Source: Chloroflexota bacterium (GTDB taxonomy: Bacteria > Chloroflexota > Anaerolineae > Anaerolineales > Villigracilaceae). From it: a stretch of 64,000 nucleotides of DNA. Every line of letters starts with the position of its first letter. Within the stretch, counting starts at the first letter, position 1. Below are positions 1 through 8,682 of this stretch, one piece after another. The translations under genes were made by a program, and so were the position numbers. The stretch lies in contig JAJYLQ010000009.1 of NCBI GenBank assembly GCA_021787595.1, forward strand, positions 62,001 through 126,000, in the 5' to 3' direction. The notes under the pieces were generated by a model. It did not search any database, was not told where the DNA came from, and was given only the letters and a program-made list of their open reading frames with translations.

Positions 1-694
1 CCTTGCGGCCTTTGTAGACCACACCTTTGGAATCCACGAGCATGATATTTTCGCGCTTCACGCCCCAGCGGATGGCAAGTTCCGCGCACGAAATGGCAGA
101 CGCCCCCGCGCCCGAAATCACCAGCCGAACTTCGCTGTGCTTCTTGCCGACGATCTGCAGCGCATTGGCAAGCCCCGCCGAGGAAATGATGGCCGTCCCA
201 TGCTGGTCGTCATGGAAGACCGGGATATCCAGCATGCCCTTGAGCGTCTCTTCGATATAAAAGCATTCCGGCGCTTTGATATCCTCGAGGTTGATTCCGC
301 CAAACGTCGGTGCGATGGCGGCTGCCACTTTGATGACTTCGTCCGGGTCGTGGGTGTTGACCTCGATGTCGAATACATCCACATCGGCAAACTTCTTGAA
401 AAGAACGCCCTTGCCTTCCATCACAGGCTTGGAAGCCAGCGCTCCGCGATCACCCAATCCAAGGATGGCCGTCCCATTGGTAATGACTGCAACCAGATTG
501 CCCTTTGACGTGTATTCGTAAGCCAGCTCGGCGTCCTTCTCGATATCCAACACCGGTTCGGCTACGCCAGGCGTATACGCCAGACTCAGGTCGCGCTGTG
601 TATCCATTGGTTTGGTGGGCACAACCGCGATCTTGCCGGGTTTCCCTTTTAGGCGGTGATATTCAAGCGCATCTTCACGTGTGATTTTTGCCAT
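1..694 (-). CDS. NAD(P)-dependent malic enzyme, C-terminus beyond the window
   Basis: Translating the minus strand from ATG at 694 gives a protein starting [20 protein letters not shown], open for 231 codons to the window edge. It has the malic enzyme N-domain ([11 protein letters not shown] near residue 37, then [20 protein letters not shown]) followed by [13 protein letters not shown] and the start of the NAD(P)-binding fold, VISGAGASA. The family oxidatively decarboxylates malate to pyruvate in the cytoplasm. The ATG lies about 5 bases downstream of a GGAGGC-type ribosome site. NAD versus NADP preference cannot be read from this part. It is divergent from the recX/rny transcript. Confidence 0.93.
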   Translation of the reverse strand, partial: MAKITREDALEYHRLKGKPGKIAVVPTKPMDTQRDLSLAYTPGVAEPVLDIEKDAELAYEYTSKGNLVAVITNGTAILGLGDRGALASKPVMEGKGVLFKKFADVDVFDIEVNTHDPDEVIKVAAAIAPTFGGINLEDIKAPECFYIEETLKGMLDIPVFHDDQHGTAIISSAGLANALQIVGKKHSEVRLVISGAGASAISCAELAIRWGVKRENIMLVDSKGVVYKGRK

Positions 695-886
695 AAGGCC
701 TCCTTTGATTATCACTTCATTGTGAATTATGGCACAGCGGCCAGGTTATAACCAGTTGCATTTGTCACGTTCTCACGAATGTCAACCGCTCCCATTTAAC
801 TTACCCCATGAGCATAAAAAAGTTTTGAACTTCATGGAATTGGAAAAAACCGCCAGTTACATCAAGGAACAAAATGTTAAAAATCA

Positions 887-1035
887 TGTATAATATCAGC
901 CAATCCGCAAGGATTGATTGGATACTTCTGCCGCTTCGGCGGCCTGGCTTGCTAACGGAACTCTGGAACCCGCTCTAAAAGTAGACAGCACCCGAGCAAT
1001 ACTGGCTTCAGGAGATTTTGACGGTCGCCGTCTTT
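887..1035 (+). ncRNA. Possible structured RNA upstream of recX
   Basis: A TATAAT at 889-894 (no good -35 seen) is followed by three compact hairpins: a CAATCC stem with a GCAA tetraloop at 901-916, a GCCGC stem closed by a TTCG tetraloop at 930-943, and GACGG-TCG-CCGTC at 1020-1032 followed by TTTA. The stretch has no open frame of note and lies about 330 bases upstream of the recX start. The two stable tetraloop types and the end hairpin suggest either an independent small RNA of about 130 nt or a structured leader. I could not match it to a known family; 6S, SRP and tmRNA signatures were looked for and not found. Confidence 0.4.
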
Positions 1036-1217
1036 ATGGACGGATCATTTGACAGAATGCCTTTTTGGATTCTATTGATGACTGGCGTGGCATAATTCTT
1101 CACGCGATAATTTGTCTCTTCCCTGCCCGCCGCGCGCGGGACCTGGGGCCAATTCCACACATCCAGAATCGAAACGCAGCTGAGGCCGCCCTGGCAGGTT
1201 CTCGGCTGTTCTTATTT

Positions 1218-1871
1218 ATGGCAAGGATTACCGCCATCGAACCACAAAAGCGCGATCCCAACCGGGTGAATATCCACCTCGATGGTAATTACGCATTCAG
1301 CCTGGCCCGCATCGTGGCGGCCTGGTTGAAGGTCGGGCAGGAAATAGGCGAGGATAAAATCGCCTCGCTCCAGACTGAGGACACGCGCGAGCGCGCTTAT
1401 CAACAGGCATTGATATTCCTGAGCTACCGGGCGCGGTCCGAGTCCGAGATCAGACAGAATTTACGCAGGCATGAATTTTCCGATGAAATCATCGAGCACA
1501 CACTCACACGGCTTCGCGAACATCGGCTTGCGGATGACTCTCAATTTGCGCGCGCCTGGGTGGAAAACCGCAGCACCTTCCGCCCGCGCAGCCGCCGAGC
1601 ATTGCAAATGGAGCTTCGACAAAAAGGCTTGTCCGACGAAGCCGCGCAGTCCGCGCTGGCCGGGTTGGACGAAGAAGCCCTGGCCTATGAAGCAGGTCTA
1701 AAGAAAGCGCGCCGCCTCGAGGTCCTGGACTGGAACGAGTTTCGCAAAAAGCTCTCCGAGTTCCTCGCCCGGCGCGGCTTCCCATACTCCGTCATCGCGC
1801 CCGTTGTAGCGCGCATCTGGAACGAGACGCACGCGGAGCAACATTCATTCGATCATGAGGAATTTGTATGA
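1218..1871 (+). CDS. recX: RecX, regulatory protein of RecA
   Basis: 217 residues starting MARITAIEPQKRDPNRVNIH. The repeated three-helix RecX pattern is visible: LIFLSYRARSESEIRQNLRR, then DEIIEHTLTRLREHRLADD, FARAWVENRSTFRPRSRRAL and MELRQKGLSDEAAQSAL. RecX proteins modulate RecA filaments. The upstream frame stays open to 1065, but homology-like sequence begins at the ATG at 1218, so that start is chosen. The stop overlaps the rny start by four bases (ATGA), so recX and rny are translationally coupled. recA itself is not in the window. Confidence 0.9.
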   Translation: MARITAIEPQKRDPNRVNIHLDGNYAFSLARIVAAWLKVGQEIGEDKIASLQTEDTRERAYQQALIFLSYRARSESEIRQNLRRHEFSDEIIEHTLTRLREHRLADDSQFARAWVENRSTFRPRSRRALQMELRQKGLSDEAAQSALAGLDEEALAYEAGLKKARRLEVLDWNEFRKKLSEFLARRGFPYSVIAPVVARIWNETHAEQHSFDHEEFV

Positions 1872-3394
1872 ACCTGATCAGCATCTTATTTGATTTTCTT
1901 GCGCTGGTCGTGGGCGTTGCCGCAGGTTATTTCGCTCATCGCTATCAGCAGGAACGCGCCCTCAAAAACCAGCAGGACAAGGCAGACAGTATTTTGAAAG
2001 CTGCCAACGAACAGGCGCGCCTGATCGAAACACAGGCGCGCGAGAGCGCGACGAAGATCGTGCAGGCCGCCGAGGCGGAGATCAAGGAACGCCGCATCGA
2101 GCTTGGAAAGGAATCGGAGCGTCTCGACCGGCGCCGCTCCGAACTCGACAGCCGCGCCGACAAGCTCGAACAGCGCGAACAGAATTTGAACAAGCGTCAA
2201 AGCGCCATAGACAAGCGCACCAACGAAGTCGAAAAACTGTACGAAGACGAAGTGATCAAGCTCCAGCAGATCGCACAGTTGTCCCCGGAAGAGGCGCGCA
2301 AGCAGTTGTTCGCCGCGGTCGAAAAGGAAGCACGCGCCGACATGGCCCGCATCTACCGTCAGATCGAAGCGGAGGCGCGTGAAGAAGGCGAGAAGCGCGC
2401 CCGCAAGCTGATCGCGGATGCCATCCAGCGCGTGGCGTCCGAACACGTGGCAGAAGTCACTTCGGCGGTTGTGCCGCTGCCGAACGAGGAAATGAAAGGC
2501 CGCATCGTAGGCCGCAACGGACGCAACATCAAAGCCTTCGAACAGGCCGCGGGCGTGGACGTCATCGTGGACGATACGCCCGAAGCCGTCACCATTTCGT
2601 GCTTTGACTCCGTTCGACGCGAGATCGCACGCCGCTCCCTCGCCCGCCTGACCGTGGATGGACGCATTCATCCGGCTCACATCGAAAAGATCATCGAGGA
2701 AGAAACCAAAGCCGTGGACAAGGTCATCAATGAGGCCGGCGAACAAGCCGCCTTCGACGCGGGCATTGCCGGTTTGCATCCCGAAGTTTTACGCATGATG
2801 GGGCGCTTGAAATTCCGAACCTCCTACGGGCAGAATCAACTGGCGCACGCCGTGGAAGTTTCGAAATTAGCGGGCATTCTCGCCGCAGAGATCGGCGCGA
2901 ACGTGGAGCTTTCCAAACAAGGCGGTTTCCTGCACGACGTTGGCAAGGCAATGGACCATAACCAGGAAGGCACGCACGCGAGACTCGGCGCGGAATATTG
3001 CAGGCGCTATGGCGTGAACTCGATTGTCGTCAACGCAATCGAGTCGCACCATCACGAAGTGGACCAGCTCAGCATCGAAGCGGTCATCGCCGAAGCGGCA
3101 GACGCCATTTCCGGTGCGCGTCCTGGCGCCCGCCGCGAAGATTTGGAAGCGTACATCAAACGCATTCGCACACTCGAAGAGCTTTCAGAATCGTTCGAAG
3201 GCGTGCAGGAAGCGTTTGCCATCCAGGCCGGACGCGAAGTGCGCGTCATCGTCAAGCCGGAAAATATTGATGATCTCGCCTCTGCCCGGCTGGCGCGCGA
3301 TATTGCCAAAAAGATCGAAGAGACCATGCAATATCCGGGACAGATCAAAGTCACGGTCATCCGCGAGACGCGGGCGACTGAGTTTGCAAAGTAA
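1868..3394 (+). CDS. rny: Ribonuclease Y
   Basis: 508 residues, the usual RNase Y length. Residues 2-22 form an N-terminal membrane anchor, residues 25-190 a long charged coiled coil, then a KH RNA-binding domain with GRIVGRNGRNIK near residue 213 and an HD domain with the metal-binding HDVGKA near residue 355, followed by HHHEV. The family is a membrane-tethered endoribonuclease that starts mRNA decay. Its start overlaps the recX stop, so the two form an operon. No mutated key residue was seen. Confidence 0.97.
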   Translation: MNLISILFDFLALVVGVAAGYFAHRYQQERALKNQQDKADSILKAANEQARLIETQARESATKIVQAAEAEIKERRIELGKESERLDRRRSELDSRADKLEQREQNLNKRQSAIDKRTNEVEKLYEDEVIKLQQIAQLSPEEARKQLFAAVEKEARADMARIYRQIEAEAREEGEKRARKLIADAIQRVASEHVAEVTSAVVPLPNEEMKGRIVGRNGRNIKAFEQAAGVDVIVDDTPEAVTISCFDSVRREIARRSLARLTVDGRIHPAHIEKIIEEETKAVDKVINEAGEQAAFDAGIAGLHPEVLRMMGRLKFRTSYGQNQLAHAVEVSKLAGILAAEIGANVELSKQGGFLHDVGKAMDHNQEGTHARLGAEYCRRYGVNSIVVNAIESHHHEVDQLSIEAVIAEAADAISGARPGARREDLEAYIKRIRTLEELSESFEGVQEAFAIQAGREVRVIVKPENIDDLASARLARDIAKKIEETMQYPGQIKVTVIRETRATEFAK

Positions 3395-3606
3395 AGACCT
3401 GGCAACATAAAACCAACAGAGCGGGCAGCTGAATGGCCGTCCGCTCTTCAGAGCTTCGGACATTGTCCATAAGCGCTCTCGCTTGCTTTAGCCGCCGTCT
3501 CGAAGATCCTGCGCAGCGGGACCGGCGGCGCCGCTTCCATGATTGAGGCAGGGATTGATCCCACCGAAACGGGCCGCTGCGTAGCATCAGTTCATTCAGT
3601 CAAACC
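3395..3606. other. Intergenic stretch after rny
   Basis: No gene is seen here. An AGAGCGG/CCGCTCT inverted repeat at about 3418-3447 could act as the rny terminator, although no T-run follows. A fragment resembling the right end of repeat family R2 (TGAGGCAGGGATTGATCCC) lies at about 3543-3563. Confidence 0.4.
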
Positions 3607-3635
3607 TTGACAGCATAGAACAAGTGTTCTAAAAT
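3607..3635 (+). promoter_or_regulatory. Strong sigma-70-type promoter containing a LexA-like palindrome
   Basis: TTGACA at 3607-3612 and TAAAAT at 3630-3635 are separated by 17 bases. The palindrome AGAACAAGTGTTCT at 3617-3630 fills the spacer. It matches the GAAC-N4-GTTC pattern known for Gram-positive-type LexA boxes. A repressor bound there would block RNA polymerase. The promoter reads into the membrane protein at 3665. Confidence 0.65.
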
Positions 3636-3664
3636 CTGCCTATCTGTTTACAAAGGAGGCAGAA

Positions 3665-4438
3665 ATGAACACTGTCCGTTCGCGTGGCGCAGGCGACGGC
3701 CTCAGGGCAATGTGGAACGGTCTGGCCCACGGCCGCCGTTTCAACCGCGGCGCGGCCTGGGGCATGATGATCCTCGGCGCCTTGCTCGCTTTCGAGGTAT
3801 TCAATTACAGCACCACCCAATTTGCCCTGCGGGATATACTCGGCGATCTGACCTTTGCGGGTTTCCGCTGGGCAACGATCCTTGCCATCGCCTTCTGCGG
3901 CATTGACTTTGCAGGCATCGCCCGCATCTTTACTCCGCAGCAGGGACGCGATGAACCTGCAGAAGTCTGGTATCTCTTCGGCGCATGGTTGTTGGCAGCG
4001 GGCTTCAACGCGACATTGACCTGGTGGGGCGTATCGGTAGCGATCGTCGGTCACAACAGCGCAGCCGGCGGCTCTGTTGTCAGCAACGCCACCTTGATCA
4101 AAGTCGTGCCGATCTTTGTTGCGGTCATGGTCTGGCTGATCCGCGTGCTTATCATCGGAACATTCTCGGTGGCAGGCGACAATTTGTTTTCCACGGCGGA
4201 TGGCCGGGCATACAGCAGACCCAGCACGCAACAACCCAGCTCAATGACATCCAGTCCACCCATCCTGAGACCCGCGTCATCGCTTCCGCGGCCTGTATCA
4301 CAGAGTTTCCGTTCAGCACCCAAACCGGTGAGCCAAACTACACAGACCACATTCAACCGGCCTGAGCCAACCTATCACAACCTGTCATTTGATTCTTCGC
4401 AATCGCCCTACGAAACCGGCGAACCGCGCAAACAGTAA
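3665..4438 (+). CDS. Uncharacterised membrane protein with Ser/Pro-rich tail
   Basis: 257 residues with a strong AAAGGAGG ribosome site just before the ATG. About four hydrophobic segments (near residues 31-48, 68-90, 103-125 and 143-165) are followed by a polar, Ser/Pro/Thr-rich tail of about 85 residues, presumably cytoplasmic or disordered. I do not recognise the family. It is preceded by a consensus promoter with a LexA-like palindrome, so damage-inducible expression is possible. It is followed by a lytic transglycosylase gene 94 bases downstream on the same strand. Confidence 0.75.
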   Translation: MNTVRSRGAGDGLRAMWNGLAHGRRFNRGAAWGMMILGALLAFEVFNYSTTQFALRDILGDLTFAGFRWATILAIAFCGIDFAGIARIFTPQQGRDEPAEVWYLFGAWLLAAGFNATLTWWGVSVAIVGHNSAAGGSVVSNATLIKVVPIFVAVMVWLIRVLIIGTFSVAGDNLFSTADGRAYSRPSTQQPSSMTSSPPILRPASSLPRPVSQSFRSAPKPVSQTTQTTFNRPEPTYHNLSFDSSQSPYETGEPRKQ

Positions 4439-4532
4439 TTTCACTCAACACAGCGCCGGGGATTTCATAACGAACCTGGCGTGAAAATTCAGCCGACGCG
4501 GGTTTCTCAAACCCGACTTTGAAAGGAACCTC

Positions 4533-5249
4533 ATGTCCCGCGCTCGTTACAATGACCAAATCCGGCAAACAGCCGCGGCTAACGAAACATCGAATGCCAG
4601 CGGCTGTTTGCATGGTGACTGTGCCTTTCCGTTATCTTTATTTCTGCTTCCGCCGCTTGCAGTTCTCGTCGTCGGCGCGCTGCTCGCCGTTTTCGCATTC
4701 GATGGTTCGACCCAGGCTGTTTTGGCAAAAGCCAATTCATCCGCAATCGGGACAATATCGCCGATCTTCACGCCGGAAATCCAGCGCTGGAATTCCTCGA
4801 TCCTGCGATGGGCGTCCGCCTCGAACCTGGACCCAAACCTGGTCGCCGTTATCATGCAGATCGAATCCTGCGGAAATCCCTTCGCGCGTTCCAGCGCCGG
4901 AGCGATGGGACTTTTCCAGGTCATGCCGTATCATTTTCTCACCCATGACGATCCCTACGACCCGGACATCAACGCGGCGCGCGGACTCGATTATTTAAAG
5001 CGCTCGCTCGCGGCCTCCAATGAGAATGTGCGTTTGGCGCTGGCAGGTTACAACGGCGGCATCAGCGTCATCTCGGTCGGAGAATGGTTTTGGGCCGCCG
5101 AGACCTCGCGTTACGTCTATTGGGGAAGTGGGATCTATGAAGATACGCTGACGGGCGCAGCTCAATCCGCGCGGCTCGATGAATGGCTGAAGGCTGGCGG
5201 AGCAAGTCTATGCAATAAAGCCAGGCAGCAGTTGGGAATGAGCGGCTGA
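4533..5249 (+). CDS. Membrane-anchored lytic transglycosylase (SLT domain)
   Basis: 238 residues. A hydrophobic segment at about residues 33-56 should act as signal anchor. The SLT catalytic region follows: AVIMQIESCGNPFARSSAGA, with the probable catalytic Glu near residue 110, then MGLFQVMPYHF and the family motif LALAGYNGG. Such enzymes cleave the MurNAc-GlcNAc bond of peptidoglycan. An AAGGAA ribosome site precedes the ATG. It stands tail to tail with the sensor kinase gene, the stops being only three bases apart. Confidence 0.9.
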   Translation: MSRARYNDQIRQTAAANETSNASGCLHGDCAFPLSLFLLPPLAVLVVGALLAVFAFDGSTQAVLAKANSSAIGTISPIFTPEIQRWNSSILRWASASNLDPNLVAVIMQIESCGNPFARSSAGAMGLFQVMPYHFLTHDDPYDPDINAARGLDYLKRSLAASNENVRLALAGYNGGISVISVGEWFWAAETSRYVYWGSGIYEDTLTGAAQSARLDEWLKAGGASLCNKARQQLGMSG

Positions 5250-5252
5250 ATT

Positions 5253-6650
5253 TCAGTCTGTGGTGTTTACTGGCAGAGGCGCTTCGACGAGCAGCGGAAG
5301 CCAAATTGCAAACGTTGTGCCCTGTCCCTCTTTCGATTCGACCTTGATCGTCCCGCCATGATTCTCGACGATCCATTGTGCGATGGAAAGTCCCAGGCCG
5401 AATCCGCTGGTCTTGGAACGCGTCCGCGATTTTTCGGCGCGGTAGAAACGCTCGAAGATGAAGGGCAAATCCTCGGCGGGAATGCCCGGCCCCGTATCCC
5501 GGACGATGATGCGGGCCTGTTCGCCGATTTTGGCCAGGCCGAGGAAAACGTCTCCGCCCTGGGGCGTGTATTGGATCGCATTTCCGACGAGATTGAGCAA
5601 AACCTGCTTCAGGCGGTCGCGGTCGCCCTTGACTTGAAGCTGGTCAATATCCGCCATCTTCAAATGCACTTTGCTGCCCGCAAGAACCCGCATTTCATGA
5701 AAGACTTCCAACACCAGCGTATCCAGCTCGACGCCGGCCAGGTTGAGCGTCAATTTGCCCGACTCGGCCTGCGCCAATAACAACAACCCGCCGACCAAAC
5801 GCGTGAGGCGTCCGGCCTCCTGGTCAATGTTCGAAAGCGATTCCTCGTCGAGCTGTTTCATCCGGCGCATCAAATCAACGTTGCCTTTGATGACCGTCAA
5901 CGGCGTGCGAAGTTCATGGCTCACATCTGCGAGAAAACGCTGCTGCGAGGTAAACAGATTCTCCAGCCGTTCCAGAGTCTGATTGATGGCCTCGATCAGG
6001 CTGCCTATTTCATCGTCCGGCGGGCCGGTGTATGGGACGCGGCGCGAAAGGTCATCCGCGCGGTTGATCACCTGGACAGTTTCCGTCACGATGGGCAGCG
6101 GCGCCAAAGCACCACCCAAAACAAGCCACGACCCCAGAGCCGTCAGCATGACTGCAACCAACGCGGCAAGCGCAAGGATGCGTATCAGATTCGCCCTGGC
6201 CGAATCGACCACTGTTAAGCTGGTTGCAACCTGCAGAATGGCCACTTTATGTTCGCCCACTTCAAGCGGAACCGTCAGCACGCGCAGGCGGACGCCGCTG
6301 ACGGTGTTCTCACGATAGATTGGGTCCCTGGTCTTCAAGCCGATGGGATCCAGCGGCTGTGTAATTACGGAAAAGCCGGGCGAGCTGGACTTCAATTTAC
6401 CGTCACGACCCCAAATCTGGATATACGTGTTGGCTGTCAGGTCGAGCGGCGGAAGGTTGATCGCATTGACCTGTTCCACCGAGTTGACGCGCGTAACCTT
6501 GAGGATATCTCCCACCGTTGCCGCGAGCGCGTCATCCACCTGGTTGAGCAGGATGAGACTGATCAGGATATAAACGGCCGCGCCGAAGATAATCAGGATG
6601 CCCCCCATCAGCGTGGAGTACAACAGTGTTAGTCGAGTGCGGAGGGACAC
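5253..6650 (-). CDS. Sensor histidine kinase of a two-component system
   Basis: 465 residues with a GTG start. Two membrane segments (about 9-33 and 155-178) enclose an extracytoplasmic sensor loop. A HAMP-like linker leads to the HisKA motif FLADVSHELRTPLTVIKGN, with the phosphorylated His near residue 247. The ATPase N, G1, F and G2 boxes are visible (NLVGNAIQYT, DTGPGIP, FERFYRAEKSR, GFGLGLSIAQWIV). It is transcribed after the response regulator at 6740-7417 with an 89-base gap containing short tandem repeats. The signal sensed is unknown. Confidence 0.95.
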   Translation of the reverse strand: MSLRTRLTLLYSTLMGGILIIFGAAVYILISLILLNQVDDALAATVGDILKVTRVNSVEQVNAINLPPLDLTANTYIQIWGRDGKLKSSSPGFSVITQPLDPIGLKTRDPIYRENTVSGVRLRVLTVPLEVGEHKVAILQVATSLTVVDSARANLIRILALAALVAVMLTALGSWLVLGGALAPLPIVTETVQVINRADDLSRRVPYTGPPDDEIGSLIEAINQTLERLENLFTSQQRFLADVSHELRTPLTVIKGNVDLMRRMKQLDEESLSNIDQEAGRLTRLVGGLLLLAQAESGKLTLNLAGVELDTLVLEVFHEMRVLAGSKVHLKMADIDQLQVKGDRDRLKQVLLNLVGNAIQYTPQGGDVFLGLAKIGEQARIIVRDTGPGIPAEDLPFIFERFYRAEKSRTRSKTSGFGLGLSIAQWIVENHGGTIKVESKEGQGTTFAIWLPLLVEAPLPVNTTD

Positions 6651-6676
6651 AAGAAATCAGAGAGTAGAGATTAGAG

Positions 6677-6712
6677 AGTTGTGAGTAGTGAGTAGTGAGT
6701 AGTGAGCGAAAT
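6677..6712. repeat. Short tandem repeat of AGTAGTGAGT type
   Basis: The gap between the two two-component genes contains several tandem copies of GTAGTGA. Related tracts with GTAATCAGTGA-like units occur at about 15845-15885 and 48571-48607. They are non-coding low-complexity sequence. Confidence 0.6.
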
Positions 6713-6739
6713 ACCGGGTAACGGATATCGAAGAACGAA

Positions 6740-7417
6740 TTACGGATTTTCGCGCAGCACGTATCCGACACCGCGCACCGTATGGATCAGGCGTAATTCA
6801 CCGTCGGCTTCGAGCTTCTGGCGCAGGTAACGAATGTAAACTTCCAGCACATTGCTCTCGCCGCCAAAATCGTACCCCCACACGCGGTCGAAAATGACCT
6901 CGCGGGTCAACACTTGTTTGGGATGGCGCAGGAAAAGTTCGAGCAGTTCGTATTCCTTGGCCGTCAGCGGGATGAGGCGCGAGCCGCGCGAAGCCTGGCG
7001 CGATCCGGTATCCAGCGTCAGGTCCGCGAATTTCAAGACCGGCACGCGCTCCGGCTGGGTGCGCCGCAGCAGGGCGCGCACGCGCGCCAGCAATTCGTCG
7101 AGGTTGAACGGCTTGATCATGTAGTCGTCCGCCCCGGCGTCCAGGCCCTGGATGCGGTCCTGCACGGTATCCTTGGCGGTCAGCATCAGGATCGGGATCG
7201 AGCCGCCCGTCCGAAGCCGGTGGCAGACTTCGAGGCCGTCCATGCCCGGCAGCATCCAATCCAGGATGACCAGGTCGGGCGTGTGGTCACGCGCGAGAAT
7301 CAAACCGGTGCGGCCATCGGTCGCAGTGTCAACGGTATAACCCTCATACGCGAGGCCGCGCTGCAGCAACTTGAGAATTGCTTGGTCGTCTTCGATGATC
7401 AAAATCCGCTCGTTCAT
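6740..7417 (-). CDS. OmpR/PhoB-type response regulator
   Basis: 225 residues. The receiver domain begins [20 protein letters not shown]. The phosphoacceptor Asp is in [13 protein letters not shown] near residue 53, and the conserved Lys is in LMLTAKD. The C-terminal half is a winged-helix trans_reg_C domain ([20 protein letters not shown], then [11 protein letters not shown]). It is the first gene of a pair with the kinase downstream. A perfect inverted repeat lies immediately upstream. Confidence 0.96.
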   Translation of the reverse strand: MNERILIIEDDQAILKLLQRGLAYEGYTVDTATDGRTGLILARDHTPDLVILDWMLPGMDGLEVCHRLRTGGSIPILMLTAKDTVQDRIQGLDAGADDYMIKPFNLDELLARVRALLRRTQPERVPVLKFADLTLDTGSRQASRGSRLIPLTAKEYELLELFLRHPKQVLTREVIFDRVWGYDFGGESNVLEVYIRYLRQKLEADGELRLIHTVRGVGYVLRENP

Positions 7418-7440
7418 AAGACATTCTCCCGCTCAAAATA

Positions 7441-7454
7441 TACCACATTTGGTA
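7441..7454. promoter_or_regulatory. Inverted repeat between divergent genes, possible operator
   Basis: TACCACATTTGGTA has 5-base arms TACCA/TGGTA around a 4-base centre. It sits in the 47-base gap between the response regulator gene (minus) and the sugar transferase gene (plus), where both promoters must lie, so a shared operator is plausible but unproven. Confidence 0.4.
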
Positions 7455-7464
7455 GAATGTCCGC

Positions 7465-8103
7465 ATGCCTTTCAGCAAGAGAGCATTCGATTTGATCGCG
7501 GTCTCTTTGGGACTCATCATCCTTTCGCCGATCATTCTTTTGCTTGCGATTCTCGTCCGCCTCTTTCTTGGACCGCCGGTTTTGTTCCGTCAAAAAAGGC
7601 CGGGCTTTAAAGGACAGCCTTTCGACGTCTGCAAATTCCGCACAATGAACGATGCCCGCGATACGGATGGGAATCTGCTTCTCGATTCTGCGCGTCTGAC
7701 CCGCTTTGGGCGGTTTCTGCGCTCCCTGAGCCTGGACGAACTCCCGGAGCTTCTCAACATCCTGCGCGGCGACATGAGCCTCGTCGGCCCGCGTCCACTA
7801 CTGATGGAATATCTTCCGCTTTATTCAAGCGAACAAATGCGGCGTCACGATGTTTATCCCGGCCTGACGGGCTGGGCACAGATCAACGGCCGCAATGCGA
7901 TCACCTGGCCCGATAAATTCAAACTGGATATCTGGTATGTTGACCATTGGTCGTTCCGGCTCGATTTAAAAATACTGTTTCTGAGTCTTTGGAAAGTTTT
8001 CACGCGCGAGGGCGTCAGCCAGCCGGGGCAAGCCACGACAGAATACTTCAAGGGAAATGAAGAGGGTGCGTCGCACCTTACGAACAAGGAAAATTCCGTT
8101 TAA
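7465..8103 (+). CDS. Bacterial sugar transferase (monotopic phosphoglycosyl transferase)
   Basis: 212 residues. It begins KRAFDLIAVSLGLIILSP, the re-entrant hydrophobic helix of PglC/WcaJ-type enzymes. Next come PVLFRQKRPGFKG, the KFRTM motif, the Asp-Glu catalytic pair in SLDELPELLNILRGDMSLVG, and GLTGWAQINGR. The family transfers a sugar phosphate from UDP-sugar to undecaprenyl phosphate, the first step of polysaccharide or glycan assembly. No other glycan assembly genes adjoin it. The last 15 or so residues look unconserved. Confidence 0.93.
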   Translation: MPFSKRAFDLIAVSLGLIILSPIILLLAILVRLFLGPPVLFRQKRPGFKGQPFDVCKFRTMNDARDTDGNLLLDSARLTRFGRFLRSLSLDELPELLNILRGDMSLVGPRPLLMEYLPLYSSEQMRRHDVYPGLTGWAQINGRNAITWPDKFKLDIWYVDHWSFRLDLKILFLSLWKVFTREGVSQPGQATTEYFKGNEEGASHLTNKENSV

Positions 8104-8177
8104 CGGATTCGACCCGCTCTGCGGTATAGCTCGTCAAAACTGGTGCGACACACTAAATTGATAAACTTCGGAAGCCT

Positions 8178-8199
8178 CGAAAGACTTCCAAAGTCTTTC
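8178..8199 (+). terminator. Hairpin after the sugar transferase gene
   Basis: GAAAGACT and AGTCTTTC arms enclose a short loop. A T-run is lacking, so terminator function is uncertain. Confidence 0.35.
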
Positions 8200-8204
8200 C
8201 AGGA

Positions 8205-8232
8205 TTGACTTTTATTCTGCTCAGCGTATAAT
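8205..8232 (+). promoter_or_regulatory. Promoter of the serS T-box leader
   Basis: TTGACT at 8205-8210 and TATAAT at 8227-8232 are separated by 16 bases. Transcription would start near 8240, just before the base of T-box stem I. Confidence 0.7.
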
Positions 8233-8239
8233 CTTCCCA

Positions 8240-8682
8240 ACAAAACCGCGCGAAGACAAGTAATCAGAAAGCTGTTCAGAAAGCCGTCGGGTCTCGATAC
8301 AAGCGGAAGAGCGCCGCTTTACTCGAACAACAATGCGAGACGGTCAGCCCAATGATGAAATCCCCTTCGCCTTGAGCGGAGTGGCGCCTCTGGCGCCACG
8401 AAGTCGAAAGGTTGCCCTCGCAGGAACGCACGTCGTTGTAAGAGGGACGGGATTGCCCGTTATCGCACAAGCCGAGAGACCTCACCCAACCCCTCCGACT
8501 TTTCGGGTCACCTTCCCTTCCCTCTCCCAGTGGGAGAGGGAAGGCAGGGTAGCGATAGGTGAGGTAAAGCAGGTGGCACCGCGAGACGCCCCCTCGTCCT
8601 GCAAACGGACCGGGGCGTCATTTTATTTCAAAGCCTTGCGAAGCTTTTGAACCTTCGCAAGGATGAAACCGGAGGTGCTGTT
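8240..8682 (+). promoter_or_regulatory. T-box leader of serS (tRNA-Ser responsive)
   Basis: The T-box core AGGTGGCACCGCG lies at 8571-8583, followed by the GACGCCCC/GGGGCGTC terminator stem at 8584-8619 and TTTTATTT. The variable T-box base is C (UGGC), which pairs with discriminator G, as in tRNA-Ser. Stem I is seen as GCGAAG at 8248-8253 pairing with CTTCGC at 8366-8371, with AGTA opposite GATGA forming the expected kink-turn. The specifier is probably TCA or AGC in GTCAGCC at about 8343-8349, both serine codons. Two dispersed repeats lie inside the leader: a GTGGCGCC..GGCGCCAC palindrome at about 8380-8401 and an R3 element at about 8479-8565. The leader is about 440 nt, longer than usual because of them. 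Confidence 0.88.
8584..8627 (+). terminator. T-box terminator stem
   Basis: GACGCCCC (8584-8591) pairs with GGGGCGTC (8612-8619), followed by a T-rich tail. It overlaps the antiterminator, as expected for transcription attenuation by uncharged tRNA. Confidence 0.85.

Noticed and set aside
887-1064. 6S RNA, SRP RNA or tmRNA
   Set aside because: No SRP tetraloop core, no tRNA-like ends and no convincing closing stem of 6S type; left as an unassigned structured RNA.
1886-2779. 297-codon open frame antisense to rny
   Set aside because: It mirrors the charged coiled coil of RNase Y and has no motif of its own.
6677-6712. Possible CRISPR-like array of AGTAGTGAGT units
   Set aside because: The units are too short and contiguous, with no spacers; it is a simple tandem repeat.
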